Of a stretch of DNA of 64,000 bases, positions 26,476 to 35,300 are shown one piece after another. The stretch's first letter is position 1, and every line of letters begins with the position of its first letter. Source of the stretch: Coriobacteriia bacterium (GTDB taxonomy: Bacteria; Actinomycetota; Coriobacteriia; Coriobacteriales; UBA8131); NCBI GenBank assembly GCA_009776725.1, contig WRNE01000003.1, forward strand, positions 5 through 64,004, written 5' to 3'. The notes beneath the pieces are model-generated. The model was not told the origin of the DNA. It worked only from the letters and a program-made list of their open reading frames with translations, and did no database searches. Position numbers and translations under genes: made by a program.

Positions 26476-27618
26476 CTAGCCGTCCGTTGTGAACCTGGCT
26501 GGCAAGCCTGCGGTCAGCGTGGCATGCACTTCTTCCAGCAGGTCAGGGATCGGCAGTTTCTGTGGACACAGCTCCTCACACTCGCCGCAGCGTATGCATT
26601 GGTCAGCCCCAAACCCTTTGGATACCATAGCGTTTCGGTAATAGACTTTGTCTGACATTGTCCTCTTGCCGGTAACTACAAAAGTATTATAGACAGCGAA
26701 GCAGTCAGGGATCTTCACGCCGCTGCTGCAAGGCTGGCAATAACGGCATGCTGTGCAGCCGATCGCATTTGATTTTTGGTAGGCACGACGTATACGCGAT
26801 ATAAAGTGGATGTCCTCGTTGCTGAGCTCGCTGTTGTCTGCCCGTTCAAAAATATCCAGGTTCTGCTTTAACTGCTCCATACTGGAGGTGCCAGACAGGA
26901 TGACTGTAGCCTCGCGCTGTTTATAAAGCCAGCGAAAGCACCATTCGACCAAGGAAAGCTGGTCGGGGTGTGCGTCTATCAGATCGCCGACCTCGGCAGG
27001 CATGTCGGTTATAATGGCCCCGCCCCGTAAAGGCTCCATGATTACCACAGCTAGGCCTTTTTCTGCTGCATACTGCATGCCTTTCTGGCCCACCTGCATA
27101 TTGACGTCTAGGATGTTTAACTGTATCTGTGCGGCATCCCAGTGGAAGTCGTCAACAAAGTCGACAAAAGCCTCATAGCTGTTGTGCATGGAAAAGCCTT
27201 TGTACCTGATCTTGCCTTTGGCGATCATTTCGTCCAAAAAGCCAGGCCCGTCGAAGTCGCGGGCTTTTTTAAGGTTCGCATCATACAGGTTATGCAGCAA
27301 ATAGACATCCAGGTAGTCAGTGCCTAGACGTTTCAAGCTGACATCGAGCTCGCGCTCAAAATCCTCGTGTTTCGTGATATTCCATAAGGGTGCTTTGGAC
27401 ACTAGGTTGATACGCTCTCGATACCCGTCTTTTAGCGCTTCGCCTAGTATCTCCTCGCTGTCCTCATACACATAGGCGGTGTCAAGGTAGTTCACACCAT
27501 GGTCAATGGCGTAACGGACCATTTCAATAGCCTCAGAGCGGTCGGAAGGAAAACGCATGCAGCCCAAGCCAAATCGTGAGACCTTAAGATCGGTTGACCC
27601 GTACTGGACATATTGCAT
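26476..27618 (-). CDS. Aldo/keto reductase with C-terminal Fe-S domain
   Basis: 380 residues. The (beta/alpha)8 NADPH-dependent reductase fills ~1-280, with the catalytic set visible as LDTAYVYEDSEE (Asp, Tyr), VSKAP (Lys) and VYLLHN (His). The C-terminus adds cysteine clusters CTACRYCQPC and CIRCGECEELCPQ, the latter a classic 4Fe-4S ferredoxin pattern. Such fusions are common in anaerobes; substrate unknown. Its ATG overlaps the stop of the CopZ-like gene by one base (TAATG), so translation is probably coupled. Confidence 0.9.
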   Translation of the reverse strand: MQYVQYGSTDLKVSRFGLGCMRFPSDRSEAIEMVRYAIDHGVNYLDTAYVYEDSEEILGEALKDGYRERINLVSKAPLWNITKHEDFERELDVSLKRLGTDYLDVYLLHNLYDANLKKARDFDGPGFLDEMIAKGKIRYKGFSMHNSYEAFVDFVDDFHWDAAQIQLNILDVNMQVGQKGMQYAAEKGLAVVIMEPLRGGAIITDMPAEVGDLIDAHPDQLSLVEWCFRWLYKQREATVILSGTSSMEQLKQNLDIFERADNSELSNEDIHFISRIRRAYQKSNAIGCTACRYCQPCSSGVKIPDCFAVYNTFVVTGKRTMSDKVYYRNAMVSKGFGADQCIRCGECEELCPQKLPIPDLLEEVHATLTAGLPARFTTDG

Positions 27619-27830
27619 TACTTCACACCTTCGACGACAAAGCCGGCTTCTTCAACTACTTTGCTGGCTGACTCAAGGTCAAGCGGTGCGGACGATTTTA
27701 CTTTAGCTTCTGCTTTTTTTAGGCTGACATCGACTTTTTCGACTGACGGCAGGGTTTCCAGAGCTTTCCTTACGCTTGACGCGCAGTGCTCGCAATTCAT
27801 TTTACCGATTTTCAAGGTTGTTGTGCTCAT
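27618..27830 (-). CDS. CopZ-like heavy-metal-associated domain protein
   Basis: 70 residues from ATG 27830, chosen because GGAGG stands just upstream; an in-frame extension to 27875 is rejected. The HMA ferredoxin fold has the metal motif M-x-C-x2-C (GKMNCEHCASSV), and a Val-rich final strand. Proteins of this type carry Cu(I) or another soft metal to P-type ATPases or repressors, but no ATPase or CsoR/CopY gene is adjacent. Instead it is translationally coupled to an Fe-S aldo/keto reductase. Confidence 0.9.
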   Translation of the reverse strand: MSTTTLKIGKMNCEHCASSVRKALETLPSVEKVDVSLKKAEAKVKSSAPLDLESASKVVEEAGFVVEGVK

Positions 27831-28055
27831 GTGTCCTCCGTAGGATAAAAGGGAACGTTTAGACCAAGATGTCAATCATTTTAACACCCTGTTTAGATGT
27901 GTTGAATGTCTGACAGGCAGCCTTTTAGGATAATTTGTTGATTAACAAGATTGTTATTTAGTATCTTATTTTAATAATTATCCAGGCAATCAGCACTTTA
28001 TTCACAATTTATTGACTCTTGTTTATACTTGTCTGCACACAAGAGAAACTGACAC

Positions 28056-28084
28056 TTGACATATTGCAAGCTTCCAGGTACATT
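28056..28084 (+). promoter_or_regulatory. SigA-type promoter of a noncoding transcript
   Basis: TTGACA (28056-28061), a 17 bp spacer, then TACATT (28079-28084). A consensus -35 and good -10 face rightward where no protein gene follows on the plus strand; an intrinsic terminator ends at about 28229. Confidence 0.6.
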
Positions 28085-28089
28085 TTTTC

Positions 28090-28229
28090 AGTGTTCGCTG
28101 GATGCCCTTTGGCTGAAAGCATCCGGTGAATCTCTTTCACGCATTACTCCAGTCTATGGCTGGATTATTGCCCCCCCCTTGCGCGAAAGCCACGCAAATG
28201 CGTGGCTTTCGTATTTCTATCTGTTTTTT
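28090..28229 (+). ncRNA. Candidate C-rich small RNA
   Basis: A ~140 nt transcription unit between a promoter and a terminator. Its parts are: hairpin CTGGATGC/GCATCCGG (28098-28105, 28119-28126); a smaller hairpin TCCAG/CTGGA (28148-28152, 28160-28164); an unpaired run of eight C (28171-28178); and the terminator stem GAAAGCCACGCA/TGCGTGGCTTTC (28185-28196, 28199-28210) followed by a U-rich tail. C runs in Gram-positive small RNAs commonly pair with Shine-Dalgarno sequences. I see no ORF with a ribosome site. It is not recognisable as 6S, tmRNA or RNase P RNA. Confidence 0.55.
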
Positions 28230-28352
28230 CCTTCCTGCGTGGGCCATACGGCTCTTCTTTAGGCCGTGTGTTTATCCACCTATGAAAAAACCTGTGGTTG
28301 GGCAATAGAGGGGCTTATAGAAAATGCTTTGGTTTGATGGGCGGAATTGGCC

Positions 28353-28694
28353 TTAAATACGTTGGTATCCCTCAAGAATTCGGACAGCGTGCTCGAGAAA
28401 GGCCTCCTCGCCGAGGGTGTTGATTTTGAAGAAGACCGCCTGGGAGCCGCCTGAGGCAATCGCCGAAACAAAGACATCGTTGCTTGTGCCTACCAGCGTC
28501 AGCGTCAGGCTTAAGCGGTTTCCCCCAAACACGCTGTACCGCTCATAGACCCGCACAGCACATTGGACAGGGCCGTATTGGCAATAGCTCCCGTCCTCTA
28601 GGCTGGCTGAATAACTGCCTGACATGATTCCCCTGTCAAGGCGACTTAAGATCTCGTTAAGGTCACCATAGACCCTGGTCTCGTACTTCGCCAT
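28353..28694 (-). CDS. DUF6054 family protein
   Basis: 113-residue protein matching my recollection of the DUF6054 family (LVGTSNDVFVSAIASGGSQAVFFKINTLGEEAFLE near the C-terminus and ASLEDGSYCQYGPVQCAVRVYERYS in the middle). No signal peptide, membrane segment or catalytic motif is visible. The fold looks alpha/beta with one long C-terminal helix. It ends near the candidate small RNA terminator and is preceded by 144 bp without a gene. No function is known to me. Confidence 0.7.
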   Translation of the reverse strand: MAKYETRVYGDLNEILSRLDRGIMSGSYSASLEDGSYCQYGPVQCAVRVYERYSVFGGNRLSLTLTLVGTSNDVFVSAIASGGSQAVFFKINTLGEEAFLEHAVRILEGYQRI

Positions 28695-28838
28695 TTTAGC
28701 TCCTTCATCAGTAGTCGTTCATTTTAAGGCAGACGTTTCGCGATGTTCATAAATATGTAACTTACATCCAATGTGCAGACAAGGGCCTGGCATGTTCGTC
28801 AAGGCACTTGGCGCACTTGGCGCTTGGACTTTAAGCGT

Positions 28839-30443
28839 CTAATAGGCACTCTCACGCCGATGATAGGCAATTAGGCCGCATACAGCCAGTATACCAGCGA
28901 CCAGGGACAAGGCCAGCAAACTCTCGATGCGTAATGTCTCAACAGGTAGCTTGGGCACGAAGCTAAAGGGGCTTAAGTACCTGATTGCTTTGGGCAAGGC
29001 CATCACGTTGGTGGCAAACGAGACACAGAAGCAAAAGGCATAGTACCCCCAAATGGCAGTAGTAGCCTTGGGGGCAAGGCCAATCAACAGCACCGCAAGC
29101 CCAAGGACAACCCAAATTGCCGGCAAGTATACGAAGCTCGCTTTGAGCAGGTAGCCAAAGCCGATGCTTGCTGTTTTAGGCAAGACCAAGGAGGCTGCCA
29201 GGTACAGGCCAAAAGCGGCAATTGCCTGCATCAGGATGCTAAAAGCAAAAGCGATTAGCGTATATGCGCCGATGTACCGAAGGCGTGGGACAGCCTTGGA
29301 CAAGACCCCCTCGCTAAAACCCTCCCTCTCCTCTGTGCGGGGCTTCAGACCGACCGTCAATACAGCAGCAAGGCTGATCAGAGCCGTGATCGAACTGACC
29401 ATAGCGGCAAACATCATAGCCGTCGAGTATTGGTCGTTTACACCAAGCAACAGCTTGTAAAGGTCGCTTTTGGCAACAAAGGTGTCGATATCGGCCAATA
29501 TCGACCCATAGGAGGCAGATAGGGCAAGCATTGTGACCAGCCAGACCATGGTAGTCGTCCGAACCAGCCGAAAAGCCAGTCCCAAAGACGACAGCAAGTA
29601 GGGCGAGGCTGATTTGGCTCCCTTTCTAGCTGCGATAAAACCATGGCCAAGGTCTCGTATGGAGTTCAAGGCATAGGCTATGGCTGCTATGGCAATCGCT
29701 TCGCCAAAGACCAGGGCCAGCGGCAGGATGTTATTCTCCACAAAAGGTTTTGAACGTTGGATCAAGCCTAAAGGGCTGATCAGGGACAGTGTCTCGTTTC
29801 CAATATCGCCCGCTGCCCGCAGGACATAGCAGCATCCCAGAGTAATCAGGCTGAAAATCAGGGCTCCCCTCGAGCTAGCAGACAACTGCGAAAAAAGCAG
29901 GGCGACACTGGCAAACAAGAAGCCCGTTGCCGCCAAGGCGAAGGCATAGAGCAGCGAACTGGCTAGGCCCATGCTTTGGTCGCCCATGAGACAGATGCCC
30001 AGCCCGCTGGTTATGGCAAAAATGACGTTGATGATCAAAGCGCCGATCATAGTGGCATGAATGCTGGTCAGACGCCCCGTGGGCAGGGACCGCAGCACCT
30101 CGGACCGTCCGCTTTCCTCGTCGCTGCGTGTATGGCGGACGGCATAGAAGGCATTCATTATGGCTACGGCAATGATCACCCAAAGCATCATGGTGTTGGT
30201 ATACATTGCTCCAGCAGTGTAGTTATCTGCCCCATAGACCGGCCCCATCATCGACACGACGCCGGGGTTTTGCAGGGTCATTGCCAGAGCCTGCCTAGCC
30301 TCGTCGTCAAAGCCCCTGCTGATCCCTCCTGACAGCAAGGCCGAGAAAAGAAACAGGCCAACAAGCCAGACAGCGGACACGACCCGCTCACGTTTTAAGA
30401 TCAAACGCAAGTAAGGAAAGGTGTTATAGAAGTTCTTGCTCAT
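28839..30443 (-). CDS. ABC exporter permease (COG3559-like)
   Basis: 534-residue polytopic permease with about twelve hydrophobic spans in two halves of six, resembling the ABC-2 permeases once annotated as polyketide or drug exporters. Typical sequence: ARHTRSDEESGRSEVLRSLPTGR-like segment after the second span, and AMMFAAMVSSITALISLAA. It partners the ATPase gene 41 bp upstream. Substrate unknown; the TetR gene at the head of the operon suggests induction by a toxic small molecule. Confidence 0.85.
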   Translation of the reverse strand: MSKNFYNTFPYLRLILKRERVVSAVWLVGLFLFSALLSGGISRGFDDEARQALAMTLQNPGVVSMMGPVYGADNYTAGAMYTNTMMLWVIIAVAIMNAFYAVRHTRSDEESGRSEVLRSLPTGRLTSIHATMIGALIINVIFAITSGLGICLMGDQSMGLASSLLYAFALAATGFLFASVALLFSQLSASSRGALIFSLITLGCCYVLRAAGDIGNETLSLISPLGLIQRSKPFVENNILPLALVFGEAIAIAAIAYALNSIRDLGHGFIAARKGAKSASPYLLSSLGLAFRLVRTTTMVWLVTMLALSASYGSILADIDTFVAKSDLYKLLLGVNDQYSTAMMFAAMVSSITALISLAAVLTVGLKPRTEEREGFSEGVLSKAVPRLRYIGAYTLIAFAFSILMQAIAAFGLYLAASLVLPKTASIGFGYLLKASFVYLPAIWVVLGLAVLLIGLAPKATTAIWGYYAFCFCVSFATNVMALPKAIRYLSPFSFVPKLPVETLRIESLLALSLVAGILAVCGLIAYHRRESAY

Positions 30444-30484
30444 CTTGTCCAGCCTTCTTGTCCAGCCTTTTTGTCCAGCTTTCT

Positions 30485-31414
30485 CTAATTGATCGTTTGT
30501 TCAAGGCTCTCTTCATCGGGTTTCCTGCCAAGCTCGCTATAGTGGCGCATGAAAAGGTCTTCTAAGGTCGGTGGGGTGCTTTCGATTCTTAGGACGCCGA
30601 AACCGCCTAGGTACGAGACAAGGTCACCGACATCAGCGGAATCGACCGAGAAGATCCAGGCGTCTTGTTTTTTTGCTACTTCGTGCACTCCTTTTTGTCC
30701 TTCCAGGCCAATCAAGGGCCGGGCTGTGGCAACGGTCATCTGGACACGGGTCAAATGGCGAAGCTCGCTTAGGGTACCGGTCTCGACCAGCCGGCCTTCG
30801 CGGATGATCCCTACCCGGTCGCACAGCCTTTCGACCTCAGACAGGATATGGCTCGATAGAAAGACGCTTTTGCCTGACTGTTTCAAACCGATCACATAGT
30901 CCTGAAAGACCTGCTCCATCAAGGGATCCAGCCCGCTGCTCGGCTCGTCCAGTATGTACAAGTCGGCATCCGAGGCAAAAGCTGCGATCAAAGCCACTTT
31001 CTGGCGGTTGCCTTTCGAATATGTCCTGCATTTTTTGGACGGGTCCAGGTCGAAAAGCTCGATCAGGTGATTGCGTCGTTCCTGGTCGATTCTTCCGCGC
31101 AGGCCGACAAAAAGGTCGATTACTTCTCCGCCGCTTAAATTTGGCCAAAGGCTTACATCGCCTGGGACATAAGCGATCCTTCTATGTATCTCGACGGCGT
31201 TCTTCCAGGCGTCCAGGCCAAAGACCCTGACACTGCCCTGGCTGGCTTTCAAAATACCTAAGATGATTCGGATAGTGGTTGTCTTCCCTGCCCCGTTCGG
31301 TCCGATATAGGCATAGACTTCAGACTCCAAGACATTGATTGTGACATTGTCCAAGGCCATGAACTTGCCAAAGCTCTTGGATAAGCCCTCGATCTCTAAG
31401 CTAAAGCTGCTCAT
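30485..31414 (-). CDS. ABC transporter ATP-binding protein
   Basis: 309-residue ATPase. Walker A is GPNGAGKTTT, the Q loop AYVPGDVSLWPNL, the signature YSKGNRQKVALIAAF (a common variant of LSGGQ in drug and polyketide exporters), Walker B LYILDEPSSGLDP, and the switch His in SSHILSEVERL. A ~90-residue C-terminal extension with a beta-rich region follows, as in DrrA-type proteins. It lies between tetR (30 bp upstream) and the permease. Confidence 0.92.
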   Translation of the reverse strand: MSSFSLEIEGLSKSFGKFMALDNVTINVLESEVYAYIGPNGAGKTTTIRIILGILKASQGSVRVFGLDAWKNAVEIHRRIAYVPGDVSLWPNLSGGEVIDLFVGLRGRIDQERRNHLIELFDLDPSKKCRTYSKGNRQKVALIAAFASDADLYILDEPSSGLDPLMEQVFQDYVIGLKQSGKSVFLSSHILSEVERLCDRVGIIREGRLVETGTLSELRHLTRVQMTVATARPLIGLEGQKGVHEVAKKQDAWIFSVDSADVGDLVSYLGGFGVLRIESTPPTLEDLFMRHYSELGRKPDEESLEQTIN

Positions 31415-31444
31415 TTTTTCTACCCACCTTACTGCCTAAAGCCT

Positions 31445-32056
31445 TTATGCTCTCTTGACTGCTGATTCAATAAAGATGATCAGCTCTGAGATCACCTGGT
31501 CCCGCTGCTTTTTGGAGCGATTGTCCATAATCAGGTCGATCATTGTATTGTTGATCAAGGTGTTGATAAACAAAACAGTGTTTGGGATGTCTATCCTTTC
31601 CCGTAACTCATTGTTTAGGTCGGCTTGCTTGATGACCTGCATGTAAAGGTCTACTGCCAAGGGTTGGTACTTGGCAACGAACTCGCGGATAAAAGCGGGG
31701 TGCTTCTTCGTAAAATCCTCGCCCAGCAGATAGTACTTCGGGTGGGTATCGGCAAAATCCAAGCCGATTTGAAAGACATCCCGGAAGTTCTCACTGAAGG
31801 TGTGGTCTTGGTAGGTCTTAAAGAACGGTGTGAAAGCTTGCATTTTTTGCGTCACAATGATGTCGATAAGATGGAAGTACAGGTCCTTTTTGTCTTCGAA
31901 GTACTGGTAGAAGCTGCCCTTGGCTATCTTGCTTTGCGCGACAATGCGGCTGATATTGGAATTGTCGAACCCATATTCAACAAACTCGTCAAGAGCTGCT
32001 TGCTCGATCTTGGTCCGCTTGTCTAGAGTTAGGTTATAAAAGGTCTGCTTGGGCAC
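31445..32056 (-). CDS. TetR/AcrR family transcriptional regulator
   Basis: 203 residues. The N-terminal helix-turn-helix (KIEQAALDEFVEYGFDNSNISRIVAQSKIAKGSFYQYFEDKKDLYFHLI) is canonical TetR. The C-terminal ligand domain is helical and unclassified. Translation begins at a GTG preceded by AGGGG. It is first in a tetR-ATPase-permease operon. The promoter upstream is covered by a remarkable array of GTCA-N2-TGAC boxes, so autoregulation is very likely. Ligand unknown. Confidence 0.9.
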   Translation of the reverse strand: MPKQTFYNLTLDKRTKIEQAALDEFVEYGFDNSNISRIVAQSKIAKGSFYQYFEDKKDLYFHLIDIIVTQKMQAFTPFFKTYQDHTFSENFRDVFQIGLDFADTHPKYYLLGEDFTKKHPAFIREFVAKYQPLAVDLYMQVIKQADLNNELRERIDIPNTVLFINTLINNTMIDLIMDNRSKKQRDQVISELIIFIESAVKRA

Positions 32057-32115
32057 GTATTATCCCCTTTTTCTGCTAAAAGGCTGCAAGCCTTGCTTTG
32101 CCTGTTCGGTCAACT

Positions 32116-32205
32116 GGTGCATGACCAGCAAGTCATATGACCGTTCAGTCACATGACCAAACGGTCACATGACTCTCGAGTCATGTGACTCAAGAGTCAT
32201 TATGA
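32116..32205. promoter_or_regulatory. Array of 10 bp operator boxes at 16 bp period
   Basis: Four near-identical palindromic decamers GTCA-N2-TGAC start at 32132 (GTCATATGAC), 32148 (GTCACATGAC), 32164 (GTCACATGAC) and 32180 (GTCATGTGAC), each exactly 16 bp after the last. Degenerate members at 32116 and 32196 keep the phase. The unrelated 6 bp spacers (CGTTCA, CAAACG, TCTCGA, TCAAGA) show that the periodicity is in the boxes. The array begins within the -10 box of the tetR promoter and runs downstream of the start point, so binding should block transcription. Confidence 0.75.
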
Positions 32206-32227
32206 GGGTCCGGCAAGCTCCAGTCAA
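32199..32227 (-). promoter_or_regulatory. Promoter of the tetR-ABC operon
   Basis: On the minus strand, TTGACT (32222-32227) and CATAAT (32199-32204) with a 17 bp spacer. The operator array overlaps the -10 box and start point. The leader to the GTG start would be about 135 nt. Confidence 0.6.
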
Positions 32228-32343
32228 GCATTTTTCACGTGAAACGACGGTGTATTTGACTTGTCGCCTGATTGGTTTGGCGCGTTTGAATATCGATCCG
32301 AGGAGCCTCGTTATACAGATAGCCGAGGCAAAGGCCTGCCCTG

Positions 32344-35300
32344 CTATTCGACTGCCTTTAGGGCTTCGACCATATCGATCCGGGTCAGCGGCCGATACAT
32401 GATCAAATTGACAAAAGCGGCAAAGGTAAAGGTCAAGGCCAAGGCGATCACATAGCTAGGCCATAGCATATCACGGCTGAACATGAACATATCGATCTCT
32501 AGGGTCGTAATGATATACCGCTGCAGCAGGATGCCCAAGCCGATCCCGACGATCGAGCCGACAATCGTTAAGATAACGTTCTCACGATAGATGTAGGAGG
32601 CCAGCTCGTGCTCGTAAAAGCCCAGCACTTTGATCGAGGCCAGCTCCCTGCGCCGTTCCTCGAGGTTGATCGTGATCAACGAGAAGAGGACGACGAAGAT
32701 CAGGATCCCTGCCGATATGATCAAGATGACAACCACGAAAGTCAGGACGTCGAGCTGGTTGCTGACCTCGGCTGCCAGTTTCGTGGTGTATGAGATGGAC
32801 TGGATCGACTGGTCGTCCAACAAGCTCTTCGGCAGCTCTGCCCGGCCTGATATTGTCCGCACAAAGAAGCGGTTGGGCTCGGGCTTCTCCCCATAGGCCT
32901 TGCTATAGGTGTCCATGGTCATATAGCAGTAATGCATCGTGTAGTTTTCGACGATGCCCGCTACTATAAATGTAGCAGAATCGCCTTCTAGTGTTCGTAG
33001 CTCGATGCTGTCGCCTATCTTTACCCCGAACTGCCGGGCAATCTGCTCGGTCAGGATCACCCCCTGGTCGTCAAGCGTATAGGCCTCGGGGGCGTTAAAC
33101 AGGCTTCCGCGGGACTGCATGAGGATAAAGTTCGGCAGCGCTTCGGGGTCGATAGCCACGATCACCGAGATGTCTTTGGTCAGCTCGGGGCTTGAAATGC
33201 GCATGGACCGCTGGTAGATCGGCGTGTAGTCCAAGACGTCGGAACAAGCCGACACCCGGCCTGCCAGGTCGGCTAGGCTGTCTCCCTCCGACAGCTTGAA
33301 GTCGATGGTCACATCGGACTTGTACACCATGCCGAACTGCTTGATCGTGACTGTTCCCAGGGCGTCGTTTAGGGCCAACGACGTAAAAATCAGCCCGGTA
33401 CATCCCGCCACCCCGAAAATCGTCATGAGCAGGCGTTTTTTGTACCGGAAGAGGTTTCGGGCAGTGATCTTCTGCAAGAACGACAGCCGCCTCCACAAGG
33501 GGTGCAAGCGCTCCAGGAAGATCCTCCGTCCAGCCTTGGGAGCAAGCGGGCGCATGGCTTGGGCAGGGTTCTCCCGCACTGACGACCGTACGACGGACAG
33601 AGCAGGCAATACTGTGGAGAAAACCGCGACCGCGGAAGATATGAGGGAGTACTCTATCGAGAAGGGCCTTAGAGTGTGGGGGATGTTGAAGAGCGTTCGG
33701 AAGGCGTCGAAGATCATCGATGGCAGGATGCTAAAGCCCAGCGCTATGCCGATTGCCGAGCCGATGCTGGTCGCTGCCAAGGCGTACAGGAGGTAGCGCA
33801 GGCTGATTACGGTGTTTTTGTAGCCAAGCGCCTTGAAGGTAGCGATGGTCGTACGTTCGGAGTCCACCAGGCGGGTCATTGCCGTCATCGACACCAAGGC
33901 GGCAATCAGGAAGAAGAAGGCGGGCAGAATCAGGGCTAGGGCGTCTAGTTGGGCAGCCTCGCTGTCAAAGGTGCGAAAGCCTGCATTGTCCCGGATGCCT
34001 AACACATACCACTGGGGAGCTTTCAGCTTCTCCAGGTCAAGCCAGGCCTCGTCGATCTCCCTCTGGGCGTCTTCCAGCTCGGTTATGGCTTTAGCCTGCT
34101 CTGTCTGGTACTCGGCCAGGCCGTCGGCATACTCCAGCTCGCCTGTCTTGACCTCAGCCAAGCCTTTGCTGTATTCGTCTTCCCCGTCTTGAAGCTTTCT
34201 TAAGCCGTTGAAGAAGTCGGCCTCGGCCTGGTAGAGCCTGCTTGCGCCGTCTGTATAGTCGAGCTCGTATTCGACGAGCTCCTGGTATCCGGCCTGATAG
34301 AGGTCTTCTCCCTCTTCTAACTCGGCGACTGCCTCGTAGTACTGGTCGAGCCCGGAGGCCCACTCCTGGTATATGACCTGGTATTGCTCGTCGGCTTGGG
34401 CAAGCAGGCCGACTAGGTAGTTGTAGGCTACAGGGGGCAGCCAGGCCGAGGCATTGTCCAGTTGTTCCTGGGCAAACTGCAGGGCTTGGGCAGCCAGCTC
34501 TACCAAAGCCCGGTTCTCTTCAAGCAGCTCGTAGCCTGCTTCAGCTTCGGCCCAGCCCTCGTCGAGGAGCGTCCGGGACGCTGCCAGCTCTTCCCAGGCT
34601 TCGTCGAGCAGCTGGCGCGACTCGTCAAGCTCTGCCCAGCCGTTCTTGATCCCTTGTTCGGCATCGTTTATCTCAAGCCAGGCATCGTCAAGGCTCAGTC
34701 TAGAGTCATATAGCATAGACCAGGCATCGTCGAGCTCTCTGCGGGCGTCTAGGAGCTCTTGCCAGGCGTCTTCTAAGTCCTTATAGCCCTGGTCGACCTC
34801 GGCTTGGGCGTCAGCTAGCTCGTCGCTGGCCTCTTTGACCACGGCGGCATAACGAAGGGGCGCCCGAAGGTCGGCCGTCTGCTCGAGGATCTTGATCTCT
34901 TCGGCGACCAGCTCCTGGTAGCCTTGCGAGAAGCGTGAGTCGTTTGCCTCTACGCTGGATATCCTGATATAGACCTCGGTGTGCACGCTCAGGCTGAAGT
35001 CCTCTTCGGGGATCAGGAAGAAATACGAGTTCGACCCGTTTCCGACACTGCTCGAGCCCCGGTCCTCAGCTAGGAAAAGCGGGCTGTCAGCAACGCCCAC
35101 AATGGTAAAGGACTCATACTTCAAAGTGTCGAAGAGGCTTTTGTCGTTACCGCTGGTAAAGTAGACAGAGTCGCCAAGGCCCTTGCCGCTGCGTCGTATG
35201 TAGTCAACCTCGACTAGGCATTCGCCCGATTTGGCAGGCAGGCGGCCAGAGAACAAGTAAGGCTGGTTTTGGGCCAAGCCTGGACGGGTATCGATAGAGA

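Noticed and set aside
28098-28229. 6S RNA, tmRNA or RNase P RNA at the candidate small RNA locus
   Set aside because: The ends do not pair into a 6S rod, and neither the tmRNA alanine acceptor nor RNase P core motifs are present.
28056-28262. 68-codon plus-strand frame over the small RNA candidate
   Set aside because: It would start at the promoter -35 region, has no ribosome site and reads through the terminator stem.
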